A stretch of 64,000 nucleotides of DNA from Leptasterias polaris (lineage: Eukaryota; Echinodermata; Asteroidea; Forcipulatida; Asteriidae): assembly GCA_037783415.1 (NCBI GenBank), contig JAZGTN010000058.1:8840001-8904000 (forward strand), in the 5' to 3' direction. Positions 22,801-33,361 of this stretch are shown piece by piece (position 1 is the stretch's first letter; every line of letters begins with the position of its first letter). The notes beneath the pieces were generated by a model. It saw only the letters and a list, made by a program, of their open reading frames with translations, ran no database searches and was not told where the DNA came from. The translations under genes and the position numbers were made by a program.

Positions 22801-25800
22801 TTCCATTTGTTTTGACAAGTAACAAAAACAAAAGAATGTATAACAAAATCCATCAAAAAGAATTTTAAGGTGGTGTTATTTATTATGATGAAGCCAAAAA
22901 TAATTCTTGAGACACTGGCAATCTGTTTCAACATGCAATGAAAAATGTTGTAAGTTATATAAATATATATTATTTATATGTTTTTAAAACATCTGACAAT
23001 AATAATTTTTGTGTTCACAAAAATCAGTATTCCCAATAATAACTGCTTCAAATTAAAATTTAAAAAAACAAAACAAAAACACAAGAAACTATCAAATTTA
23101 CATGAACATTATTTTGAAGTAACCAAAGATTTTGAGAGACAAATACCTTAAAATGAGCAGACAGCTTACAAGCTATGTCGTACACTATGTGTTCCTTTAC
23201 AGACTCTGGAACAGTGTTCATGATCTGGTCTATTATTTTGACTGCATAAGCAAGCCTAAAGGTGAGGGAAAATAATGATATGTAAAAATACAATAAGGAC
23301 AGATACTTTTATTATTTGTTGTGTGCTACTAAACAAGCACAGGCAAGTATTATATTCCTCTATGCATTGATCTTTTTCCATTACTACTATTACTGTTTGG
23401 GCAAAATTTAACCCACTTTAATCCTAACAAACACCCCAGCTATACATGTATGCCACTATTGTTACAAAACCAACAAATAACAATTCAGTCAGGATCTCTT
23501 GAACCTACAGTAATTAAAGGTTTGTTGGGGTCTAAATCCTTACTGGTGTTCAAATGAACCACAGAAGAATAAGCTTTTTATTAAACTATTAAAAACAATC
23601 AAAAACAACGAAAGGTGGTGCTCAGGTACCACTAAAAATATGTATGCATCAAACTAAAAAGTTCAGTACCCACGAATGAAAACATCAAAAACGTGGTTCA
23701 TATTTGTTGGAAAACAAAAAGTTCACTACTTCTTGTGGCTATGCTTTTAATGACAATAATAAATAGGGGGCTTAAAATCCTTTAAGCATCTAAGAAATGT
23801 GATACGTGTAGGAGAGAACCGATGCACATTTGTACTTGTCATAAGTCTGGAATCGACCCAGGGTCTCAGTGAATGGACAGTACTTTATGCTATCATTAGT
23901 TTGTTGTTCTTACCGTTCTCCATGCTTCATGTCCAAGAAGCATAGAGGAAAGCCGTGCCTACATACAGCTCCAAATACTCCTGTGGTGTCAAGCCGACGA
24001 GCTTTATTTTTGGCCCGTAGAGCATCTCCAGCTTGAAAATTGCTACATTCCTTGAAAAAAAAACCAACAACAATTTTTTAAAGTAAATTCATGGCATGTA
24101 CACATCACTTTCAAAAAAAAGAGAGGAAATATTCGATAAAAGTACACCGTGAATTGTTGTGTTGAATGATTACACCAAGGAAGGTTGCTTCAGCTCAGAA
24201 AACAACCAGCTGGAGATAGATGAAGTAAAAATGTATACAAAAAGTTTTGTATAAATATTTGATTTTTAATTTTTTTAATTTGTCCCATTAAAAACAGAAC
24301 CTTAAACCATTTTCAGCATGTTTTACTGCGTAAGTAACTATGTAGCTTTGTATAAGCTAAATATCAGGTAAATGACTTACAGGAACATCAGAAGACACAT
24401 TGTCATCATAGTTATGAACAAAATCATCAACCTCCCCTTGTGGAATGAACATGTGATTCTTGTACTTGGGATCGGATTGGCTGGTTCCTGAGTTGATCTT
24501 TCTCACAAGACCAAAATTACCATCAAGGCTTATGAACAGATTTCCCTTTTCCTTAACAAAAAAGAAGAAGATGTTAATAAGAAGCTCAATACCACATATT
24601 TATACTAATTCTGCCAAAACAAACTTGGGTTGTGACACAGTATAGATGAATGGTTGTCTGAACACTCAGCCACTGAACACATGAATGATACCTAATTGTT
24701 AAACCTAACTGCTTAACATAAGGTTGGAAATAAATGCCACCAGCAAACAATGAATTAAATTTATTATTATCACATAACCGCTGCTGAAAAGTACAAGAAA
24801 GTCTTAGCATGACTCTACCCAGAAGGCTCAGGAAAGTCAACTGAACTCAGTTTTGGACAGCTCATAAAATTCTTAAGCAGTTGAACAGTTTTGTAGTGAG
24901 GAAGATGTATTATTTGTAAACTAATACTTTAGGCACTACATTTAAAATTATGACATGTACTTTTACCTTTGGACATGCAGGACACTTGGATCCATCAGCG
25001 GTGGTTGAAAAAAATGAAGTCAGATAAGTGCATCTATAACTAAAATGTTGATACTCAGTAAATGACTCATTGACAAGGACACGATAAATTGTTTGTGCCT
25101 GCAAAGAAAACACAGTACAAATGCATGTATTATAAGGGAATAAGAGGGTAGCGAAGAGTTTTTAAACGGCCAGTTAAAACCGGCAGGGTCGTGGCCGTGC
25201 GATAAAGGCCCAAGCCGATATCGCACGGCCACGACCCTGCAAGGCTTTAAACGGCCGTTTAAGAACAAGTCACTTCTCTTATATTTCTATTCATAAATGC
25301 CACTTTGGTTAAAAGGCAAAACAAATTAGGAAACTCTGTAAAAACTTATCTGTTTAATGACGTCCTTATGAGCTTTGTACATGTGGTGCATTTTTATGAG
25401 AAAGTTTTCAGATATTCATTTGTGCTTGTAGTAAATGCATCCTCGTATCCATGGGATAAAATGGCGTGGCGAGATCGATCATCCCTGGGAACGTGGTTGT
25501 GGGCTAACCCGCACAAATGCTATCCGAAAACAACCGGTTATAAACAGCTTCAACTGGGCCCAATATCATAGAGCTGCTAAGCACAAAAATTTGCTTAGCA
25601 TGAAAATTCTTCTATGATAAAAACAGGATTACCAACCAAATTTCCATGTGTTGCATATTGCTTGTTACTGGTAATCAGCTGTTGTTTGCTTATCCTGAAA
25701 ATCCCATGGAAATTTAGTGGGTAGTCCTGTTTTTATAAAGGAAGAAATTTCATGCTAAGAGGCAAATTTTTGTGCTTAGCAGCTCTATGAAATTGGGCCC

Positions 25801-28700
25801 TGGTCATTATCCCATCACAACGTGACACGCTTTCCACCAATAGGAATAGCAAAACTGTCTGGGGTATTTATGAATGTACAATTCAACTCTCACCAGGGTC
25901 AACCAATTAATAGTTGTAGTTGTTTTTAAGTTATCACTGGGCAAAAATCAGTAACAAATGCATTTTTCATTGTAATAACATTTGTTACTTATATCTCTCT
26001 GCCTGTTTGGCAGTTTGCTGAGCTATGAATTTTGTTGTTGTTGCTTAACCTGTGTTACTATTCCCAAAATGAATCAATACACCAATTCATGCTTTCATGT
26101 GCGGAATGTGATTATTGAGAAATACATTTTTATTTTTTCATGCATTTTTGGGGAATTTGACAGAATATTTTTTGACTTGATGATTAAATGTAGTGCATTA
26201 CATTTAGGTACCTCATTTGCTCTCATGGAGTTCCTCCATCTCAAACTTTGGCAAGCTGCCTTCAGAGACATGTGCCCCTCCAACAATAAGTATTGAAGAA
26301 GATTCATGAAGTCAAAATGAAAAGCCAACTTGGGTTGGTCAGGAGTTGACGGCCACAACCGCAACCTGATAAGTGTAACCGTCTCTGGCTCACAAGGGCA
26401 AGACATAAAGGTACAGCTGTGAAGTCGACCTGAAAAGGAGAAATAATGATAATATAATAAAGAAAAATTTATAAAGCGCAAAAAGTCTGGAGCACACAAA
26501 TTTAGAAACAAAGAAGGTATGTGCATGGCGCAGGAAGGAAGTAAGAAGTAAAGGATTGCAGAGGCATGTGTGGAAAAACACAAAACTTTATGAAATATAC
26601 TCTTCGGTCAATGCAGGATGAACTTACTAAAAAATAACCAAAATTAATATTTCATAACTAATACTGGTGCATATTTGTCAATCACAGGGTTTCAAAAACT
26701 ACTTGAAAACCCATCTCACTACTTCCGTTGATACCCCATTGTTGTAAATATTACAGTCTTACAGCTAGCAGTTATGTCATAAAAAAAATTGTGCAAGTTT
26801 AATTAGTCTCGGAGCTTTCTTTCCCTTGATGCCACAAGTTAAAATGGATGGAGGTTTTTCTTTTGTTTAAGTTCCAGGCCATCACATCAAGTACGAGTAC
26901 AAATGTTTGTGTAGTATTTGGGAATGAGTTCTCATTTACTACTGTACTTGGTGGCCCTGATGAATTTTCATGAACTTCAAACCTCCTGCATGTTGACTTC
27001 AGGCATCAATTGGTGATGGGTGGCAACTAAGTTTTAAGCAGACTTACCTTTCTCATCAACTACCTGGATGGGTTTTTCTCGTAATTCACAGTCATTGTGA
27101 TCCATCCTGTAGAATCGCTGTTGTAAGTCATATGGCACAAAAGCTTTCCCCTGCATACACACATATATTTGCATTAACGCTCAAGTAGGGGACATATTGG
27201 TGTTCAAGGTTGCAGGTCAAAGTTCACATCATGTGTATTCTTGTAACACATTAGTGTTGAAATCCATATTCAAAAACTAATAAATGGTTTTCACTTCATT
27301 TTGCAGGTTTCTTATTATAAAGTTATAATCATACACATACTAGAATAACTGAAAAACTTGTATTCTCAGTTGGATTTGGAACTCATAAACGTCAGAGTTC
27401 AGACAATTACATTTGAGCTTGAAGGCCAATAGACAAAAATCCCCAAACACATAAGCGCAAAGGATTAAATGACAGATAGAAAAATAAATTACCACGATAA
27501 ACTCCGGTTTATGAAGCATGTTGTGTTGTGCATGGAAGCTGTCAGTACAGTCCCGGCAACGCATGACATTTGGCCCACAATCGAGGCACCGGAACAAAAC
27601 GACATCTTTCTGGCAGACACAGCAAGAATGAACTTCAGGGCATTGGCTTTCAAAAAAAGCATCATCAAACATCGCATGTTTGGCTGTCCAACTGGAACAT
27701 TCTTGCAGCTTTCTCGCTGCATGGCTTCTTGACTTGCCAGAATTATCTTTTTTGTGTTGAGAGGGACCAGCTGCTCCATCATCCAGTGTGACTGGGACTA
27801 CATCGATCTAAAACACAGTATAAATTCAAATGGTAAACATCAGCCCTATATAAGCATTAGTTTAACCAAACTAAATAAGGTACACTATCCTTAGTTCATA
27901 TATGCCTCAAACCGCGTAATCGTCTCGGTCGAGGCAGGGCACCCGTCTAAAATTTTAGACTGGTGCCCTGCCTTGACCGTGACGATTACGCAGTTTGAGG
28001 CAGGGCACCCATCAATCCTGCTGAGAGTAGGATCATGTATCATACAGTAATAACCTGGGCCACTAATACGACCGATGATGCCAACATTTTTTAAGAAGGA
28101 GTACAGCGACCCAGTAACTGGGTCTACATAAAACCTTAATTGGTAACAAGTAATGGAGAGCTTTTGATAGTATAACACATTGTGAGAAACAGCTCCCTCT
28201 GAAGTAACGCAGTTTTTGAGAAAGAACTCATTTCTCAAAAAATATTTGAATTTGATTTCGAGACCTCAGATTCAGAATTTGATTTTGAGGTCGCGAAATC
28301 AAGTATCTGAAAGCACACAACTTGTGCAACAAGGGCGTTTTTTCTTCCATTATTCTCTCGCATTTTCGACGACCAATTGAGCTCAAATTTTCACAGGTTT
28401 GTTATTTTATGCATATGTTGAGCTACACCAAGTGAGAAGACTGGTCTTTGACAATTACCAACAGTGTCCAGTGTATTTAATATAACTGTTTCACACATTT
28501 ATTTTTAAATCACTAATTTAGCAATATCTTACCTGTGGGCTTTTTGTGGTGGCTTTTTTAGTGGTGGCCTTCCGGTTTTGTCTTGGCTGAAAAGCATCTG
28601 CCAGTGGCACTTCTACGGTACGGTAACGATTACCCTTGCCTTGTTGCAACCTTTTTACCGTAAGCAGTTTAAAGTCTTTATGAATCTTTCGTTTTGTCAT
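16994..28700 (-). CDS. KDZ-family transposase-like protein, 17 exons, 892 aa, intact
   Basis: Exons: 28533-28700, 27493-27807, 27048-27150, 26212-26429, 24967-25098, 24381-24551, 23914-24050, 23147-23255, 22613-22696, 22222-22402, 21930-22019, 21454-21528, 21096-21153, 20851-20913, 19505-19689, 18658-18830, 16994-17410. All phases agree; 2,679 nt is 892 codons plus stop. A CxC-type zinc cluster lies at 118-156 (CCVCQ, RCLDC, RCRDC, H..H), and a second Cys/RLWPSTP segment at ~200-240 is typical of KDZ proteins. Catalytic-core motifs: ISLDGNFGL (D322), ERLAY, VYDIACKL (D441), FHAYGHKMACQ (470-479), LTDGEAMERLWS (E496). The tail is coiled-coil-like (HGLQRW, SRSSKAIRKTVNEFN) then acidic. KDZ proteins are DDE-type DNA transposases. 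Intactness and many introns suggest a domesticated gene or a young intron-rich element. One donor (21453, GTTCG) is weak. Confidence 0.9.
17802..18225 (+). repeat. Full-length tRNA-headed SINE
   Basis: The head carries A-box tggccgagcagttaagagca and a decayed B box (gggttagaatccc). The body follows (gtgtccttaagcaagacact; gaacccagtgcacttatcg; ggtgttcctggctgtggctg), then an end reading gcgctatataatacttcgtt and (att)n. It lies in a KDZ-gene intron. The head matches the fragments at 2509-2625 and 3087-3240. Confidence 0.75.
19765..20110 (-). mobile_element. 3' fragment of a CR1/L2-like LINE
   Basis: On the minus strand, broken frames give FGPSLWN, LPIKLRKETFFHTF and KNKLKSHLF, which match the end of CR1/L2-type reverse-transcriptase ORFs. 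A 3' UTR and (tta)n tail at 19765-19805 follow. It is 5'-truncated and lies in a KDZ-gene intron. Confidence 0.65.
20111..20850. other. KDZ gene intron, no other feature
   Basis: A+T-rich intron sequence between exons 20851-20913 and 19505-19689. No repeat or open frame that I can support. Confidence 0.5.
23256..23913. other. KDZ gene intron, no other feature
   Basis: Intron between the exon with HGER and the exon with VYDIACKL. I see nothing else in it. Confidence 0.5.
25158..25265. mobile_element. Foldback element in KDZ gene intron
   Basis: Arms ttaaacggccagttaaaacc...cagggtcgtggccgtgcgat and atcgcacggccacgaccctg...ttaaacggccgtttaa form a G+C-rich hairpin of about 45 bp. Its base composition differs from the A+T-rich surroundings. 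Confidence 0.7.
25557..25800. mobile_element. MITE with gggcccaat(a/t)tcatagagctgc TIRs
   Basis: The ends (gggcccaatatcatagagct / agctctatgaaattgggccc) are inverted repeats extending about 40 bp into aagcacaaaaatttgc-type sequence. A related copy lies at 42061-42250. Non-coding. Confidence 0.8.
27904..28000. mobile_element. Foldback element in KDZ gene intron 1
   Basis: Arms gcctcaaaccgcgtaatcgt...gaggcagggcacc and ggtgccctgcctt...gacgattacgcagtttgagg pair over about 38 bp. The gcagggcaccc end recurs just downstream near 28010 and at about 55765. Confidence 0.7.
28130..28475. mobile_element. MITE-like element, copy 3 (5' truncated)
   Basis: Shares the body and the right end (gacaattaccaacagtgtccagtg) with copies at 966 and 15058, but the left terminal repeat is missing. 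Lies in KDZ gene intron 1. Confidence 0.75.
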
Positions 28701-29043
28701 CTGTATAAATGATTGTTAGGAAAACATTGTAATTAAAGGAGAGTCAATTTATGAAAAAACTCATAAAATAATCATCATTATTAACACTTATCAAAATTTA
28801 TGGATTTAATTGACGTATTAACTATGGTTTGTTGCCTTAACCAATGACCCTTCAGATGGGCAATAGCTTGTGCAACCCGGCCCCTTCTTTGTCAAATGAA
28901 GAGAATATTATTTTTGTTGGGAGGCACATATTAAGAATAGATAGGTCATCTATTAAAAACTCCACAAAAAAATAACTCCACAATACATATTCATGAGTCA
29001 AGCCTTAACTTTAAGAAGGACAATTGGAAAATAAGGGAGTAAA

Positions 29044-29190
29044 GCCGTGTCCCGAAACGGCGACTTCGGCTACAGCTACGGCTAGATCAGTATACGTCTG
29101 TAAAGTTCGGAAGAATAAGCAGCAGATGTAGACAGACACGTGCGATTTACCCGTAGCTCGCTGTAGCCAAAGTCGCCCACGGACACGGCC
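29044..29190. mobile_element. MITE with gccgtgtcc TIRs
   Basis: The left end gccgtgtcccgaaacggcga...cttcggctacagctacgg and right end ctgtagccaaagtcgcccac...ggacacggc are inverted repeats of about 45 bp. It sits just upstream of the KDZ gene start. Confidence 0.75.
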
Positions 29191-29194
29191 AAAC

Positions 29195-30823
29195 CTTGAT
29201 TAAATTCTTTGTTTCAAATTACCATAAATATTAGCATAGACTAGAGTAAGTGACTAACCTCTCCTTGTCTTGGAAGTTGTAATAACCTGGGGTGTTTGAA
29301 ATGGGAGTCGTGTTGTCTACTGTTGTGTTGGCCCACTTTTGAACTTTGAATGAAGGCTTAAGTTAAGCGAGCCACTCACTCCAGCAGGTGAACAGAGTCA
29401 GAGATGTAAAACACTGAGTGATAGAATCAGTAGAGGCCTACTACGACTAGTACAGATATAGGTGACTAAACATTGACAACTTTTCGAACGTACATGTAGG
29501 TCATGTCGATGTTATGTACCTCACCACTGTACGTCACGTAGCCTACATAGTACATCATAATACAGTACACGTGTGCAAGTGAGCTGTAAGGTCAAGGCCC
29601 TGGGGTCACGGTCAAGAGACAATTGACCTAAAATGGCTGAGAGTTGTGCGCAGCGCGCACACGTACACGCGTGCACTTGTTTATCATCAAACATAGCGGC
29701 CAATGACAGAGAAAGCAGGCCAGTCGCGACGTACTCGCTAATCATAATGTGCAATATTGTTAATATTTGACGGGCCCGGGTGCGTATACAGGGTCAGTGA
29801 ATGATAGAAAAGATGAAAACCATGCACACGATTTTTTTTTGGCAAATAAAGGTCGTACGGCCGGTTCATACTCGCTGCGTATTCATGCGTACGCGGTGCG
29901 CGCATCCGTTTTTTTAAGTCCGCAGTGCGTTAACGGCGCAGTGCGTAATCGATTTTTCGCAAAATGCGTTAAAAAAAAAAAAAAATAATAAATAAGGTCG
30001 TTCACACTAATCGGATGCGTCGGATGCACCGGGATGATACGCAGTGTCAGTGAATCTAAGAAAAGATCGGAAATCCATGAATCTTTTTCAAATCCGACGT
30101 TTCTGAAGCCTTATTAAGCCTGAGCCTGAGCCTCCGTTTCGTAAAAGAAAAAATAGATACGCATTAATTTTAATAATAATAATAATAATAATAATCTTTG
30201 TTCTACCCATCATTCCATGACATTGCGTCAACGCATCCGACAAAATGTTAAAATAATTCACTCAGCCAGAAGCGCATTGACTATACGCATTGCACTTCCA
30301 TTTGCACACTGCGCACTGCCATTGGTACACAGTGAAAGCCCGCCCCATCCCCAGCAGTACCTGCGGTGTGGTGGCATGACCTAGCTGTATGCATCGATCG
30401 TTACCTAGGCCCCATATACAGATTACATTCCTTCCTGTTACCTGCCAACAGAGGTAGTAACCTGGGAGACGAGGTAGTAATCTGTGTTGGTAAGCGCTGT
30501 CACTCGTTGACCCTTTTTTGTCGTTAACTACTAACAGAAATGTGGAGTATCGGGTGGTTCTTCTGTAGCGTATAATCAAGCTGGTTATAATAACTACAAC
30601 TTCATTTGCCTGTTTCAAGTATTTACTGCTATGGACTCGGAGTCGGTAAGCTTAAATTTGTTTTATTATTCATTTTGACAATCATTATTTTCCTGTGGTT
30701 CTTTGGAATTTCATTTCTAAAGTTGTATTTTGGAAATATCTTTTGTTTTAAACTTAGTTTGGGTTCAATTTTCAAGACTGTGTTTCTTCTTAAACTTGAT
30801 TGAAGAACTGTATTTTGATCATT
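29195..30823. other. Region upstream of the KDZ gene with two diverged repeat copies
   Basis: No supported gene. It should include the KDZ promoter. Two related stretches (near 29780-29860 and 30035-30095) share gcagtgtcagtgaat / aagaaaagat.gaaa..ccatg, so an old repeat is present twice. An (aat)n run lies at 30170-30194. Confidence 0.4.
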
Positions 30824-30851
30824 AGGTGTTCGGACAAAAGTCCGAAGACCT
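30824..30851 (+). repeat. Stray 5' hairpin of the array element
   Basis: aggtgttcggac, a four-base loop, then gtccgaagacct form a stem with one mismatch. It is followed by the same tcttcttattgttcg tract that follows the hairpin at 30882, so the element's 5' end is present twice in a row. Confidence 0.6.
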
Positions 30852-30881
30852 CTTCTTATTGTTCGTTTTTTTGTTTTTTTT

Positions 30882-33359
30882 AGGTGTTCGGAGCGGAGCG
30901 TAGCTCCGAACACCTCTTCTTATTGTTCGTTTTTTTTTTTTTTTACTTCGTCTTCTTCTTCTGGCCGTCGATTGTCCGGCAACAAAAGCACACTTCCCAA
31001 GCTCATATAAACTTGAAATTTCTACCATAGTTAGATAACCATTAGGAGACGAAACCGTTTCATTTACGTCATGATGACGTCATCAGGTGTCAAGTTACAA
31101 TGTTTTTAAAATTAAAAATGAAAAATCCATATCAAATCAAGATGAAGAGATCGTTAGTTACTTTTTGCGGGATTATATAGAGGTAATATGGGTCTTCATT
31201 TTTTATTGTGTGCGTGACCTGACTTGACCCCTACTTCCGGTCGAAACAGGAAGAAACAGGAAGTGCCTTGTAATTTAAAAGTGGCACACTTTTTGAAGTT
31301 TTGTTTAACGGTGTTATAGTCGAGCAAGAGTCTGGTTTAAAAAAATAAGACAAGTGACGTCATCAAAGTCAAGAGCGCCCTCTAGCGGCAGGTTGAAAAC
31401 TGTTAAAAATACACTTTTACTAGATGTCTGTGGCGAAATTTATGATAATCGTTTCTAAATTGGTATACATAATGACCTTCATGCAGACAACATATGTGTG
31501 AATTTTTAGATTGAAGACGTCATTATGTGTCACGTGGTATCGCCTTAAAGGTTTACTTTTTGAAGCCGTGTATCTACAAAACCACAAGTTTGACTGAGTT
31601 GAAACTTGGCATGTTGAAAGACAGTGATAGTGACAACGTAAATCTAAAGAAACAACATGATGACGTCATTCCTTTTTTTAATACAAATATTTGAAATATT
31701 GACCAATTATTACGTGTATTTATTGACCCGCTGTTAAACCACGGGATACACACACACACACACACACACACACACTACGTGATCAAAACGGTGAGCAAAT
31801 CAACCGCAAGGTTCAAAGTCCATCAAACATGCTTGTGGTCTAGTCTCTGTTCAAGGTTCGCGCAACCTGCTTTTGACAATACGCTTTGTTAGTCTCTAAA
31901 ACAGCCGTCCATGCAAACCTCATTAACAAACAAATGCTAGGCTTTTGATCGTGTGCTTTTTAACCAAAAGTTGAACATTTCATGAATTCATATCTCGTCG
32001 TCTTCTTTTCCCTCAAGATTGTCCAATAAAAAAGACACTTCCTAAGCTCGCATAAACTTTAATCTTCACACATAGTTAGATATGCATAGGTAGATGACAC
32101 CGCTGCAGTGATATCATCATGACTTCATCGGATGTCAAATTACAAGGTTTTTAAATATTAATTTTGTAATGTTTGAACTTCCATATCAAATCACGGACAT
32201 GAGACCGTAGGTTGCTTTTTGCGGAATTATACCAAATTAATTTAGGTCTTATTTTTGTATTGTGTGTGTGACATTACGTTACCTCTACTTCCGGTCGAAA
32301 CAAGAAGTGCCTTGTTATACTTCAGTTTTTGACCGATTAATATTGTTCTCTCCCGTGCAAATGAGACTGAGAAAAGAAGGGAAATACTCAGGTCCAATTT
32401 TGTCGATAAATAACGACTTTTTAATTGTTGCATTCGTATACACAGGAAGTGTGGCGGCTTTATTTATTATTTTGAATAACATCTTTAGGATTGTAATCAA
32501 GTGGATAATCATTCAAAAATAATGGGTTTTGATTCCAAAGCGACTACCATGGAAACTAGCATGCAGATCGATGCCCTCACGCCCGTCAAACACTTGATTC
32601 TTATGTTCTATCATTCTAAACATGTAAGCATTGTTGTGAAAAAAATCGTACACGATTATTTCATAATTGTTATGTGATCATTATAAAAACAAGTAAAGGG
32701 AACCAGCCGATCATATCAAGAAACATTATACTTCCATCCAATGGCCGTCCAAACACCAATTAAGTAAATAAACTCGCAATTCAAAAGTCAACTCTAGCGG
32801 GCGCTACAGACATTTTGGGATTACTGGATTAATGTAAACTCGGGACATAGTTAGGTCACTGTGCTGCTTCAGTTCTATGCGTGATATGAGTAGGTACTTC
32901 AGTATGTAATACATAAAGTCCAAATTGCACGGAAAAAGTTATAACTTTATTGGGTTTAAACAATGGAAGGAAGAAACTCTTGTGAAAGTAGTTGTGGAAT
33001 AATTTGTTTCTAAATAGACTCATTCACTAACTTTTGATAAAAACTTATCGTACAAATTTCTAACAGAGTCATGTTTACCAATGTTTTCAATTAAATTTGA
33101 GCCACTGCTAGTTCTTACAAGATTTATAAGTACAGAACGACTTTGGTAATCAAGCTGAAACTTTGCGTGTATCCAAGTTGGGATATGTTACATCCAAAAC
33201 GTCACCTTAAAGGTGCAGGTTCAAGATCTATATACTGAGTAGTATGCTTGGTCAAGCTGAAATGTAGCTTACATGTATTCAAACTGGGATGTGTTACTAC
33301 CAAATTGAACGTCATTCCGAACACCTTCTTTTTGTTATACAACAAAAAGTTAAGGCTAG
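30882..33359 (+). mobile_element. Array unit 1 (Helitron-like, CTAG 3' end)
   Basis: It starts with a perfect 13-bp-stem hairpin (aggtgttcggagc / gctccgaacacct, 30882-30915) and a T-run/(ctt)n tract. Two internal modules begin ...caaaagcacacttcccaagc and ...aaagacacttcctaagctcg. It ends with hairpin ctttttgtt-atac-aacaaaaag (33328-33349), six bases, then CTAG at 33356-33359. A (ca)n run lies at about 31747-31775. There is no convincing coding sequence. The end structure is typical of Helitron-type elements. Confidence 0.6.
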
Positions 33360-33361
33360 TT

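Noticed and set aside
26095..26296. Plus-strand 104-aa frame over the KDZ exon at 26212-26429
   Set aside because: The minus strand carries the KDZ motif RLWPSTP with valid splice sites; the plus frame is its shadow.
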